NCBI GenBank assembly: GCA_009775125.1
Contig: VSPD01000001.1
Coordinates: 1-64,000, forward strand
Direction: 5' to 3'
Length of the DNA stretch: 64,000 nt
DNA from: Muribaculaceae bacterium
Lineage (GTDB): Bacteria; Bacteroidota; Bacteroidia; Bacteroidales; Muribaculaceae
Position 1 is the first letter of the stretch, and each line of letters opens with the position of its first letter. The translations under genes were made by a program, and so were the position numbers. Under the pieces are notes generated by a model. The model was not told the origin of the DNA. It was given only the letters and a program-made list of their open reading frames with translations, and searched no databases. Below are positions 33,747 to 41,612 of this stretch, one piece after another.

Positions 33747-34457
33747 ATGAGACTATTTCACATCGCAGGCATCGCCCTCATTTGCGGCGCCCTGCTTATC
33801 GGAGAGACTTCTTGCTCATCAATGACACAAACCGGTAAAGGCGCACTCATCGGCGGCGGTGGCGGCGCGGCAGTAGGCGCAGGCCTCGGCGCACTCATCG
33901 GCGGCGGCAAAGGCGCAGGCATCGGCAGCGCAATCGGCGCGGCAGTAGGCGCAGGCGCAGGCGCGCTCATCGGCAAGAAAATGGACAAACAGGAAAAGGA
34001 ACTCAAAGAGCAACTCGCCCAGCAGGCCAAAGTAGAACAGACTACCGACCAAAACGGCCTTCAAGCCATCAAAGTGACATTCGACGGCGGCATACTCTTC
34101 CCCACCAACGGCACGACCCTCAGCTCATCGGCGCAAGTCGACCTCTCTAAATTCGCCGCATCGCTCCGCGAGAACCCAGGCACCGACGTGCAAGTCTACG
34201 GCTTCACCGACAACACCGGCACAATGGCTGTGAACCAACGTGTATCCACCGGCCGCGCCGACGCCGTGCTCACCTATCTCGTCAACAGCGGCATCTCGCC
34301 CACACGTGTCCGCGCACAAGGCATCCCCATGGCCGATTATGTAGCATCAAACGAGACAGCAGCCGGCCGCGCCCAGAACCGCCGCGTCGAAATCTACATC
34401 ACCGCCGGCAAAGAAATGATTCAGCAAGCCGAGCAGCAAGCCAACGGCCTCTATTAG
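33747..34457 (+). CDS. OmpA-family protein with glycine zipper
   Basis: 236 residues. A lipoprotein-like signal ends around 'GETSC' (cysteine 23; the lipobox is not ideal). Residues about 30-72 are glycine-zipper repeats ('GALIGGGGGAAVGAG', 'GAGAGALIGKK'), followed by a charged coiled coil and a C-terminal OmpA domain ('VYGFTDNTG', 'STGRADAVLTYLVNSGI', 'NRRVEIYI') that should bind peptidoglycan. It probably tethers the outer membrane. Terminator at 34502-34536. Confidence 0.9.
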   Translation: MRLFHIAGIALICGALLIGETSCSSMTQTGKGALIGGGGGAAVGAGLGALIGGGKGAGIGSAIGAAVGAGAGALIGKKMDKQEKELKEQLAQQAKVEQTTDQNGLQAIKVTFDGGILFPTNGTTLSSSAQVDLSKFAASLRENPGTDVQVYGFTDNTGTMAVNQRVSTGRADAVLTYLVNSGISPTRVRAQGIPMADYVASNETAAGRAQNRRVEIYITAGKEMIQQAEQQANGLY

Positions 34458-34885
34458 AAATACTTATAAACACAAGCCTTCGGCTTGTTGCAAACGTCAT
34501 ACGACCGACAGCCACAGGGCTGCCGGTCGTTTTTTTGACATTTTAGTTCAATATTTTGGATAAGTAAAAAATAAACTATTACTTTGCATTGCAAACCGGA
34601 TTCCAATTCCGCGGGGAGATTACACAACCAAGGCAATTCAGCCACCTCTTGGCCGAAAGTTGTGGGACGGCTCTTCTCCCCTTATTCCACCAAATATCTG
34701 CGTCCCGTCTGGCAGAAATGGAGAAAGGCATCTTTTTGCCTCGATGGAATATGTTTTATACAAGCCGCCCTCACCAAAAAATAACAAACTTTAAGTCTTT
34801 TCCGATGGCGTCATGCCATGCGGACGACATGACGTGCATACACCTTTTCAATAAACCATATATCATTAACTTCAATTTACTTCTT
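34458..34885. other. Non-coding gap before the small membrane protein gene
   Basis: These 428 bp hold a CACAAGCC/GGCTTGTTG hairpin at about 34471-34490 and the OmpA terminator. The frame of the following gene is open back to 34589, but the extra 99 residues show no family resemblance and read like translated non-coding DNA. The rest shows no recognisable feature. Confidence 0.55.
34502..34536 (+). terminator. Terminator of the OmpA-family gene
   Basis: A 12-bp stem with one mismatch (34502-34513 with 34518-34529) is followed by seven T. Confidence 0.8.
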
Positions 34886-35155
34886 ATGGGAATAGCATTA
34901 GCTGTACTTGGACTTATCTGCGTGATAGTCCCCTTCGGAGGCGTTATTGTCAAGCTGTTAGGATCGGCATTGATGATAGTTGGCTGCAACCAGTTGGGTT
35001 ACGACTGGAATGTAGCTTTGGTGGTAGCCGGATTAGGCACTACATCCTCGGCCTTCATAATGAACAAATTCACGGGCAACTGGGAACTTGCCGACTGGAC
35101 TGCCATTATCCTCGGCATCATTGAAGTGATAGCAGGCTTCTTCATAGGCCTCTAA
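34886..35155 (+). CDS. Small integral membrane protein
   Basis: 89 residues from ATG 34886. Nearly all of it is hydrophobic, with three to four helices ('ALAVLGLICVIVPFGG', 'LGSALMIVGCNQLGY', 'VALVVAGLGTTSSAF', 'IILGIIEVIAGFFIGL') and almost no charged residues. No family was recognised. The upstream open frame is discounted because the membrane protein begins cleanly at this ATG. Confidence 0.6.
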   Translation: MGIALAVLGLICVIVPFGGVIVKLLGSALMIVGCNQLGYDWNVALVVAGLGTTSSAFIMNKFTGNWELADWTAIILGIIEVIAGFFIGL

Positions 35156-35227
35156 TTTTTCAGCCTCTTGCGAAGCGCATCCGAAAAGTCCGGTTCAAAA
35201 CTTTTCGGATGCGCTTCTGTGTCCTCC

Positions 35228-35270
35228 ATTCGTAATTTATAATTCGTAATTCGCCATCTGCCATTCCTCA
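35228..35270. repeat. Degenerate heptamer array
   Basis: Six imperfect 7-bp units (ATTCGTA, ATTTATA, ATTCGTA, ATTCGCC, ATCTGCC, ATTCCTC) belong to the same family as 9210-9300 and 15546-15676. The array ends just before the udk promoter. Confidence 0.55.
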
Positions 35271-35272
35271 TT

Positions 35273-35302
35273 TTTGGTTTTCCAAAAAAATTAGTATCTT
35301 TG
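35273..35302 (+). promoter_or_regulatory. Promoter of udk-lptB
   Basis: TTTG (35273-35276), 18 nt, then TATCTTTG (35295-35302), 18 nt before the ATG at 35321. The -7 box overlaps an upstream TTG in the same frame, which rules that start out. Confidence 0.8.
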
Positions 35303-35320
35303 CGCAAACAATCACCGATC

Positions 35321-35944
35321 ATGTTAGTCATAGGCATAGCAGGCGGCACAGGTTCAGGCAAAACCACCGTCGTCAACAAAATAATCAACTCGTTCCCACA
35401 GGGAGAAGTAGCCGTAATTCCGCAAGACTCTTACTACAAAGATTCGAGCCACATCCCGCCCGAGCAACGACAGAAAATCAACTTCGACGAGCCGGCGGCA
35501 ATCGAATGGCCGCTTCTCACCGCTCATCTCAAAGCGCTGAAAGAAGGCAACACCATCGAAATGCCCACTTACAGCTACCTCACCTGCACACGCCAGGCCG
35601 AGACTGTGACTGTGGACCCATGCGACGTAGTGATAGTCGAAGGTATCCTCGTACTCAACGACCCCGAACTCCGTCAGCTCATGGACGTGCGCGTTTTTGT
35701 CGACGCCGACCCCGACGAACGCCTCATCCGCGTTATCGCACGCGACTGCATCGAGCGCGGACGCACACCGCAGATGGTGATCGACCGCTACCAAGGCGTG
35801 CTCAAGCCCATGCACTGCCAGTATATCGAGCCGTCAAAACGATTCGCCGACATAATCGTGCCCCAGGGCGGCTCCAACATCGTGGCCATAAACCTGCTCA
35901 CCGACTACATCGAAAGCCGGCTGCGCCGAAACAAAAAAGACTGA
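35321..35944 (+). CDS. udk: Uridine kinase
   Basis: 207 residues. It phosphorylates uridine and cytidine with a nucleoside triphosphate in pyrimidine salvage. The P-loop is 'IAGGTGSGKTTVV'; further family marks are 'VIPQDSYYKD', 'NFDEPAAIEWPL' and 'IVEGILVL'. The start is fixed by the promoter immediately upstream. The stop overlaps the lptB start (TGATG). Confidence 0.95.
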   Translation: MLVIGIAGGTGSGKTTVVNKIINSFPQGEVAVIPQDSYYKDSSHIPPEQRQKINFDEPAAIEWPLLTAHLKALKEGNTIEMPTYSYLTCTRQAETVTVDPCDVVIVEGILVLNDPELRQLMDVRVFVDADPDERLIRVIARDCIERGRTPQMVIDRYQGVLKPMHCQYIEPSKRFADIIVPQGGSNIVAINLLTDYIESRLRRNKKD

Positions 35945-36834
35945 TGGGACTCATATTCACCCGCAACGATAAAAGCACAGAAGTGTCGCCACTCGAGCTT
36001 CCAACCACAAACCCCGACCTTATCCCGGCCGAGGCCGAACCGCTCGCAGCATCCACCGGCGACACCAACGACAATCACACCGGCGAGCCACACCGCATGG
36101 TGCTACGCACCGACAACCTCGTAAAAAAATACGGAAAGCGCACCGTAGCCAACCATGTCTCCATCGACGTGAAACAAGGCGAAATCGTAGGCCTTCTCGG
36201 CCCCAACGGAGCCGGCAAAACCACCACGTTCTACATGACCGTCGGTCTTGTCACTGCCAACGAAGGACGAATCTTCCTCGACGACCTCGACATCACCAAA
36301 TATCCCGTCTACCGTCGCGCCCAGGCCGGAATCGGATACCTCGCACAAGAAAAATCCGTATTCCGCAAAATGACCGTTGAAGACAACATCCGCTCCGTGC
36401 TCCAGATGACAGGAAAATCGCCCGAATACCAACGCGAAAAACTTGAAAGCCTTATTGCGGAATTCAGCCTCGAGAAAGTACGCAAAAACCTCGGCGACCA
36501 ACTCTCCGGCGGCGAATGTCGACGCACCGAGATTGCCCGCTGCCTTGCCATCGACCCCAAATTCATCATGCTCGACGAACCATTCGCCGGAGTCGACCCC
36601 GTGGCCGTTGAAGACATCCAGATTATAATCCATAAGCTCAAGCAAAAAAACATCGGCATCCTCATCACCGACCACAACGCCCCTGAGACTCTCAACATCA
36701 CCGACCGCGCCTACCTCCTGTTCGAAGGCCGAATCCTCTTCCAAGGCACATCCGAAGAACTCGCCCAAAATCCCATCGTGCGCGAAAAATACCTCGGCCG
36801 ACAGTTCGAATTCCGCAGAAAACAGTTCAATTGA
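35944..36834 (+). CDS. lptB: LPS export ABC transporter ATPase LptB, with N-terminal extension
   Basis: 296 residues. LptB powers extraction of LPS from the inner membrane with LptFGC. Walker A is 'GPNGAGKTT', the signature is 'LSGGECRRTEIARCL', and Walker B is 'FIMLDEPFAGVDP'; the C-terminal 'VREKYLGRQFEF' is typical of LptB. The first 51 residues are an unusual hydrophilic, Pro/Thr/Glu-rich extension before 'MVLRTDNLVKKYGKR', which is where most homologues start (36097). Overlap with udk (TGATG) supports translation from 35944. Confidence 0.93.
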   Translation: MGLIFTRNDKSTEVSPLELPTTNPDLIPAEAEPLAASTGDTNDNHTGEPHRMVLRTDNLVKKYGKRTVANHVSIDVKQGEIVGLLGPNGAGKTTTFYMTVGLVTANEGRIFLDDLDITKYPVYRRAQAGIGYLAQEKSVFRKMTVEDNIRSVLQMTGKSPEYQREKLESLIAEFSLEKVRKNLGDQLSGGECRRTEIARCLAIDPKFIMLDEPFAGVDPVAVEDIQIIIHKLKQKNIGILITDHNAPETLNITDRAYLLFEGRILFQGTSEELAQNPIVREKYLGRQFEFRRKQFN

Positions 36835-36864
36835 CAAATATTTTTGTTAAATTCTGTTAAAACA

Positions 36865-36896
36865 TTTGCACATCTCAAAAAAGGTCCTTACCTTTG
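36865..36896 (+). promoter_or_regulatory. Promoter of the initiator tRNA gene
   Basis: TTTG (36865-36868), 20 nt, then TACCTTTG (36889-36896), 14 nt before the mature tRNA 5' end. Confidence 0.75.
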
Positions 36897-36910
36897 CACA
36901 CGTAAAACAT

Positions 36911-36982
<72 letters not shown>

Positions 36983-36986
36983 CAAG

Positions 36987-37017
36987 AAAAAGCTGATGAA
37001 TTTCATCAGCTTTTTTT
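36987..37017 (+). terminator. Terminator of the tRNA gene
   Basis: A stem AGCTGATGA/TCATCAGCT (36991-36999 with 37003-37011) flanked by A-run and T-run begins 5 bp after the tRNA. Confidence 0.85.
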
Positions 37018-37056
37018 CATTTAGGAACATAAGTCTACGGAACAAATCGAAATTCA

Positions 37057-37074
37057 CAAATTATTTTGAATCAA
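37057..37074. repeat. Solo copy of an 18-bp MITE terminal repeat
   Basis: CAAATTATTTTGAATCAA is identical to the right end of the element at 18568-18675. No matching left end lies on its left, so it may be a remnant. Confidence 0.65.
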
Positions 37075-37136
37075 TTGTGTTCCTACCGGATTGGAGCGAG
37101 CGACAGAGGAGCGTTCTGCACCACGGTTGGTGCTAT

Positions 37137-37168
37137 CGAACGCTCCGGCCAGCCTACGCTCCAACACC
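37137..37168 (-). repeat. Dispersed 32-bp repeat, copy 2
   Basis: The reverse complement matches 70-101 at about 30 of 32 positions. Here it forms part of a nested hairpin. Confidence 0.6.
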
Positions 37169-37297
37169 TTAATAACTATAATTCATATAACCCCGGGGCT
37201 GTCGCCCTGCGCTACAATATTTGTCTCCTGACGGAGACACTATCCACCGTAATTACGGGGCATTATTATTTAACAGGCGGTCAGTATTCCTACATAA

Positions 37298-37425
37298 TTG
37301 ATTCGAAATAATTTGTGAAATCCTCGAAATTTGTGTAATTCGTGGTTAAAAAGGAGCGCGGTCGCGCTCCGTTGTACACAAATTTCACAAATTGCACGAA
37401 TTTCACAAATTTCTTTCCGAATCGC
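37298..37425. mobile_element. Degenerate copy of the 18.6-kb MITE-like element
   Basis: The left end TTGATTCGAAATAATTTG (37298-37315) differs by one base from the 18.6-kb copy, and about 40 following bases ('AAATTTGTGTAATTCGTGG', 'TTAAAAAGGAGC') are nearly identical. A GGAGCGC/GCGCTCC hairpin occupies the middle. The right end is poorly preserved (CAAATTTCTTTCCGAATC). Confidence 0.55.
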
Positions 37426-37581
37426 TACGCGATTCCATGCACCGCATTTTCGGCTTGTGCCGTAATTACTGCTTGTCCCCATAATCCTCCGGATTGTGAA
37501 GAATATAATCACAATCCTGAGGATTGTGTTCCTGCACAAAAAAGATATTTGCGGGAATTTCGGTTTGTGCCAATTTTTTCT

Positions 37582-37589
37582 TATCTTTG
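37582..37589 (+). promoter_or_regulatory. -7 element of hisS
   Basis: TATCTTTG, 48 nt before the ATG at 37638. A TTTC sits 20 nt upstream in place of TTTG. Confidence 0.6.
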
Positions 37590-37637
37590 CCGATTGATTA
37601 ATATATAAACAATTCCGACAAACAGCATAACGAAAAA

Positions 37638-38999
37638 ATGGCCCAGAAACCCTCCATACCCAAAGGCACACGCGATTTCTCTCCCGTAGAAATGTCGCGC
37701 CGCAACTATATCTTCGACACAATCCGCCGTGTATTCTATCTTTTCGGATACCAGCCCATAGAAACGCCTTCGATGGAAAACCTGTCGACGCTTATGGGAA
37801 AATATGGCGAAGAAGGCGACAAGCTGCTATTTAAGGTGCTCAATTCAGGCAATTTCCTCCAAGGTGTCGACCCCGCCATCCTTTCAGAAGACAATTATAC
37901 GAAAGCTGCCCCCAAAATTTGCGAAAAAGGTCTGCGTTACGACCTTACCGTGCCTTTCGCCCGTTATGTAGTGCAACACCGCGCAGAGGTGCAGATGCCT
38001 TTCAAACGTTTCCAGATTCAGCCCGTGTGGCGCGCCGACCGTCCGCAAAAAGGACGTTACCGTGAGTTTTATCAATGCGACGCCGACGTTGTCGGTTCCG
38101 ACTCACTTCTCAACGAGGTGGAGCTCTTGCGCATGATCGACGAGGTGTTCTGCCGTCTTGGCGTGCGCGTGGCCATAAAACTCAACAACCGCAAGGTGCT
38201 CGCAGGCATAGCCGAGCTCGTAGGCGCGCCCGACAAACTTGTCGACATCACCGTGGCCATAGACAAAATCGACAAAATCGGTCTTGAAAAAGTAAATGAG
38301 GAACTCGCCGAACGCGGACTCTCCGCCGAGGCAATCGCAGCCCTCGCTCCTATCCTGCAAATCGACGGCACTCTTGCCGAACGCCTCGACAAAATCGGAG
38401 CAATCCTCGCCGACAGCGAGATTGGCCACAAAGGTGTCGAAGAACTTCGTTTTGTAACAGAAACGGTAACTAACCTTGGGCTCAAAGCCGAACTCGACCT
38501 CGACGTGTCGCTCGCTCGCGGCCTCAACTACTACACCGGCTGCATCATCGAAGTAAAAGCTCTTGATTTCGCCATCGGCTCCATCTCAGGAGGCGGCCGC
38601 TACGACAACCTTACCGGCGTGTTCGGCCTTCCCGGCGTGTCGGGCGTGGGCGTATCGTTTGGCGCCGACCGAATCTACGACGTGCTGCTCGGCCTCAACC
38701 TTTTCCCCGAAAGCATAGGCGCGAGCGTGCAGGTTATTTTCCTCAACCTCGGAGAAAACGAAGCCGTGGCCTCGCTCAAAGCCGTAGAGACACTCCGCGC
38801 TGCCGGAATCGCCGCCGAACTCTATCCCGACGCCGCCAAAATGAAAAAACAAATGGCATATGCCAACTCTCTGTCTATCCCGTATGTCGGCATAATCGGC
38901 GAACAGGAACTCGCCGACGGCACAGTCACAATTAAAAACATGCAATCCGGCGAACAGCAGTCGATTCCTGTCGCCGACATAGTAAACGCAGTGAAATAA
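37638..38999 (+). CDS. hisS: Histidyl-tRNA synthetase
   Basis: 453 residues, a class II synthetase charging tRNA-His. 'KGTRDFSP' opens the family; motif 2 is in 'RFQIQPVWRADRPQKGRYRE', the histidine-binding 'GLNYYTG' follows, and motif 3 lies in 'GVGVSFGADRI'. The C-terminal anticodon-binding domain starts near residue 355. The outer-membrane barrel gene follows after 8 bp. Confidence 0.96.
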   Translation: MAQKPSIPKGTRDFSPVEMSRRNYIFDTIRRVFYLFGYQPIETPSMENLSTLMGKYGEEGDKLLFKVLNSGNFLQGVDPAILSEDNYTKAAPKICEKGLRYDLTVPFARYVVQHRAEVQMPFKRFQIQPVWRADRPQKGRYREFYQCDADVVGSDSLLNEVELLRMIDEVFCRLGVRVAIKLNNRKVLAGIAELVGAPDKLVDITVAIDKIDKIGLEKVNEELAERGLSAEAIAALAPILQIDGTLAERLDKIGAILADSEIGHKGVEELRFVTETVTNLGLKAELDLDVSLARGLNYYTGCIIEVKALDFAIGSISGGGRYDNLTGVFGLPGVSGVGVSFGADRIYDVLLGLNLFPESIGASVQVIFLNLGENEAVASLKAVETLRAAGIAAELYPDAAKMKKQMAYANSLSIPYVGIIGEQELADGTVTIKNMQSGEQQSIPVADIVNAVK

Positions 39000-39007
39000 C
39001 ATCGATA

Positions 39008-39616
39008 ATGAAAAAACTTCTTCTTACAATCATAGCCTTGATGGCTGTCGTGGCCGCCAACGCTGAATTCCGTTACGCCGGAATCGCCGGCCCCACTCTC
39101 ACCAACCTCTCTTTCAAACAGGACCTCGTGACCGTGAGCCAAACTCCCGGATTCCAGGCCGGTGTACAAGGCGAAATGATGTTTCCGGGCTTAGGATTCG
39201 GTATCGACCTCGGCCTTATCTACAACATGGCAGGCGCAAAAGTCAATCTCGGCGAAAAAATAATCTGGCAATCGCAAGGCTACGGCGACGAGCGCATCAT
39301 GCTCCACCAGATCAACATTCCCTTCCATCTCCGCTTCAAATACACCCGTCTTGGCGGACTTGAAGATTATTTCGCTCCTTTTGTCTACGGCGGCCCCGAC
39401 TTTTCTATTCTTGTCGGCCATTCAAAATGCGACGCCATAAAATTTGCCGGCGGCGATCTTGGCCTCACTGCCGGTATCGGTTTCGAACTTTGGCGCAACT
39501 GGCAAGTGTCCGGCTCTTACACCTGGGGCATGACCTACGCCTTGAAGACAAAACTCCTGCAAGATTACTCGGCGCGCAACCGCCAATGGACCCTGCGCGT
39601 GGCTTATTTCTTCTAA
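39008..39616 (+). CDS. PorT-type outer-membrane beta-barrel protein
   Basis: 202 residues. A signal peptide ends near 'VVAANA'. The mature protein alternates strands of an eight-stranded-type barrel ('GIAGPTLTNLSF', 'GFGIDLGLIYNM', 'QINIPFHLRFKY', 'GLTAGIGFELW') and ends in the aromatic 'TLRVAYFF', as outer-membrane proteins do. PorT-like outer-membrane barrel is the best family guess; the exact function is unknown. Confidence 0.8.
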   Translation: MKKLLLTIIALMAVVAANAEFRYAGIAGPTLTNLSFKQDLVTVSQTPGFQAGVQGEMMFPGLGFGIDLGLIYNMAGAKVNLGEKIIWQSQGYGDERIMLHQINIPFHLRFKYTRLGGLEDYFAPFVYGGPDFSILVGHSKCDAIKFAGGDLGLTAGIGFELWRNWQVSGSYTWGMTYALKTKLLQDYSARNRQWTLRVAYFF

Positions 39617-39656
39617 TTAAGGAATAGGGTAAAAGACTGTTTGTGTCTATATTGCA

Positions 39657-39745
39657 GGGACGCACGGCTCGTGCGTCCGCCGTCGGGTAATTTATTATCG
39701 GTCAAATATAAATATAGACCCTCGGACGCACGAGCCGTGCGTCCC
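39657..39745. repeat. Paired GC-rich palindromes, copy 2
   Basis: GGGACGCACGGCTCGTGCGTCC (22 nt, itself a palindrome with a GCT centre) at 39657-39678 is mirrored at 39724-39745, separated by AT-rich sequence. The same paired arrangement occurs inside the 18.4-kb MITE-like element (18438-18526). Confidence 0.75.
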
Positions 39746-39774
39746 TACTGTTTGAAATCCCCCCTCATTTATCT

Positions 39775-39832
39775 CGCAAGCCGGAGGGTTCTTTGCCGGG
39801 GGCAAAGCGCTTCGCGGTCGGCGTTCCTAAAA
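39775..39832. repeat. Dispersed 'CACAAGCCGGAGG' repeat, copy 2
   Basis: It begins CGCAAGCCGGAGGGTTCTTT, contains GGCAAAGCGCTTCGCG and ends GCGTTCCTAAAA. It closely resembles 5471-5530 and lies just before the first gene of the membrane-protein array. Confidence 0.65.
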
Positions 39833-39849
39833 TATAAAACAATCATCAC

Positions 39850-41481
39850 ATGGGCCTGAAATCACGCATAGCCAATTCTTATCCGGTCACCATTTTGCTG
39901 CTGGCCCTGCTTATAGTAGCGGCCGTGCCCGGATACCGCTTTATGACAATGGTGCTGAGCATCACCGACGAGCCTTATCAGGCCCTCAACGCCATGACTC
40001 CGGCTTGCCAGCCGTTCGCCCCGCTTTCGGCATGGCTAATCCACGCTTTTGGAGAAATTGCCGGTTACGATCTGCTCGGCATACGCCTGTTCGCATGGTC
40101 GTGGCAGGTGCTTGGCGTGGCTCTCGGCATAGTGGCAGCATACCTGCTTAGCCGCAAATTAAATTTGTCGCTTGCCGCCGGAGTGGCGGCCATGCTCATG
40201 CTATCGCTGTGTCACTATGGCGAACGCTACGCCGGATGGTCGTCGTTTTCGGCCACATCCATGCCCCTTGTTTTCATTGCGCTCATATGCTACATGCGCC
40301 GTCCCGACGCTGCCACAGCAGCCTCGGTGGGGCTCGCATGCTCATTTGCCACCCTGCTTCGCCTCCCGTCGGTGGCCTGCACGGTTGTGGTGGCCGCCAT
40401 GCTCATATTCTACCGCCCCGGCTTCACACTCACCCGCCGAGAACGCGCCATCCACGGCGGCATCATGGCCGGCTCATTCCTGGCCTCGGCGCTGCTCGTG
40501 CTCATCCTCATCTACGGTTCGCTGCCGCAATTTTTCTCAGCGATAGCAGAAAACCGCATCGGCTCGCACGGATTCCGTGATATGATCAATAGCCTGATAA
40601 CGCTGTCAAAGCCCACTTTTGCCTTCTTCTTCATCACCATGGGCATAGCGGGATTTGTCGCCGTGATATTCCGCGACATCCGCCGCCACCTTGTAAGGCT
40701 CATTCTTGTAGCCATGCTCTTCATATGCTCCTACTACGCCCTGCGCGTGGCTATGCAATTCGATTTTGCCCGTGGAATCCTGAAAGTCTCATTCCTCACG
40801 CTTGTGGCCTGTCTGCTGTGGATGCGGCGCCGCGAGTCCATGGACCTATCCCGCACCGCCCTGTGGGTCGTGGCAGGGCTATCGCTTTCGGCAGCCACGG
40901 GCAGCAACATGACGCTGCTCGAGGCCGTAGTCTTCCCATTGTTGCCGGCAACACTGGTTTTGATGTGGCCGTATCTGCCGGACAAAACCTTGAAATACAC
41001 ACTTGTGATTGTCGGCATCATCGCATGCTGGTTCACATTCCGCATCAATCAACGCGAGACCGTCCACCGCACCCATCCCGTAGCCGTGCACGGCAACCCC
41101 AAGGTTGAAGGAATCGAGGCCACGGCCGAATGTGGTTTGCCGGTGCAAAAAGCCATCGACATATTCACGCCATTCACCGCCGACTCGGCCTACAACTGCT
41201 TTGTGGTGCGCGACAACAGCGAATATATCTACGAATACATGTTCGGCCGCCGCAACCCGATTTTGCCCCACTATTGGGACACCCTCCCGCTCATGGACGT
41301 CGAGGAATACGCCCAAGGCGTGCGCCACATGCTCGACACCGCCCAAGCCCCGGCTGCCGTGCTTCTCATCTCGTCGCGCGGCTCACGCAAGAAAGAGCCC
41401 GAACTCATCTCCGACATGAAGCGGCGCTACCGCACAGTCCATTCCGACACTACCTTCACAATCGTAGTCAAAGACCGGTAA
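39850..41481 (+). CDS. GT-C-like polytopic membrane protein, array member 1
   Basis: 543 residues, about a dozen membrane helices, then a soluble C-terminal part of roughly 130 residues. After the first helix comes 'TDEPYQ' with D40-E41, the position where GT-C glycosyltransferases (GT39/GT83-like) keep an acidic catalytic or metal site facing the periplasm. Shared with the four genes that follow: 'APLSAW', 'LLRLPSVA', 'LIYGS', 'ATGSN', and the C-terminal 'YIYEYMFGRRNP' and 'RRYRTVHSD', ending 'FTIVVKDR'. It is the most diverged member. No named family was recognised; a glycosyltransferase using a lipid-linked sugar is the leading guess, a polysaccharide polymerase the main alternative. Confidence 0.7.
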   Translation: MGLKSRIANSYPVTILLLALLIVAAVPGYRFMTMVLSITDEPYQALNAMTPACQPFAPLSAWLIHAFGEIAGYDLLGIRLFAWSWQVLGVALGIVAAYLLSRKLNLSLAAGVAAMLMLSLCHYGERYAGWSSFSATSMPLVFIALICYMRRPDAATAASVGLACSFATLLRLPSVACTVVVAAMLIFYRPGFTLTRRERAIHGGIMAGSFLASALLVLILIYGSLPQFFSAIAENRIGSHGFRDMINSLITLSKPTFAFFFITMGIAGFVAVIFRDIRRHLVRLILVAMLFICSYYALRVAMQFDFARGILKVSFLTLVACLLWMRRRESMDLSRTALWVVAGLSLSAATGSNMTLLEAVVFPLLPATLVLMWPYLPDKTLKYTLVIVGIIACWFTFRINQRETVHRTHPVAVHGNPKVEGIEATAECGLPVQKAIDIFTPFTADSAYNCFVVRDNSEYIYEYMFGRRNPILPHYWDTLPLMDVEEYAQGVRHMLDTAQAPAAVLLISSRGSRKKEPELISDMKRRYRTVHSDTTFTIVVKDR

Positions 41482-41612
41482 TGATTAAATAAAGGCATGG
41501 TATTCCAAAGCTCTGAATCGCGTAGCGATTTCCGACAGCAGCCGTTGATTCGGGCGTGATTTATCACGCCCCTACAAACCGCTCCAAAACACCATGTGAA
41601 TCTAATCCGCCC
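41482..41612. other. Spacer between array members 1 and 2 with palindromes
   Basis: It contains AATCGC/GCGATT (about 41516-41530), a palindrome shared with about 37420, and GGGCGTGAT/ATCACGCCC (41552-41571). The other array junctions have no spacer at all. Confidence 0.6.

Larger units (their letters stand above)
37018..37581. other. Repeat-rich non-coding region before hisS
   Basis: No convincing gene in about 560 bp. It holds the right terminal repeat of the 18.6-kb element (37057-37074), nested inverted repeats at 37091-37164 (TTGGAGCG/CGCTCCAA outside, GGAGCGTTC/GAACGCTCC inside), a copy of the left-edge repeat (37137-37168), a block resembling the flank of the 18.4-kb element (37250-37283), a degenerate MITE-like copy (37298 to about 37425), a GAATCGC/GCGATTC palindrome near 37420 and short 'atcctcaggattgtg' repeats to about 37530. 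Confidence 0.7.

Noticed and set aside
34589..34885. A 99-residue N-terminal extension of the small membrane protein, or a separate 66-residue gene at 34584-34784.
   Set aside because: Neither shows domain structure or a good start, and the membrane protein begins cleanly at 34886.
37066..37311. An 81-codon gene between the tRNA and hisS.
   Set aside because: It runs through nested hairpins and repeat copies and has no recognisable domain.
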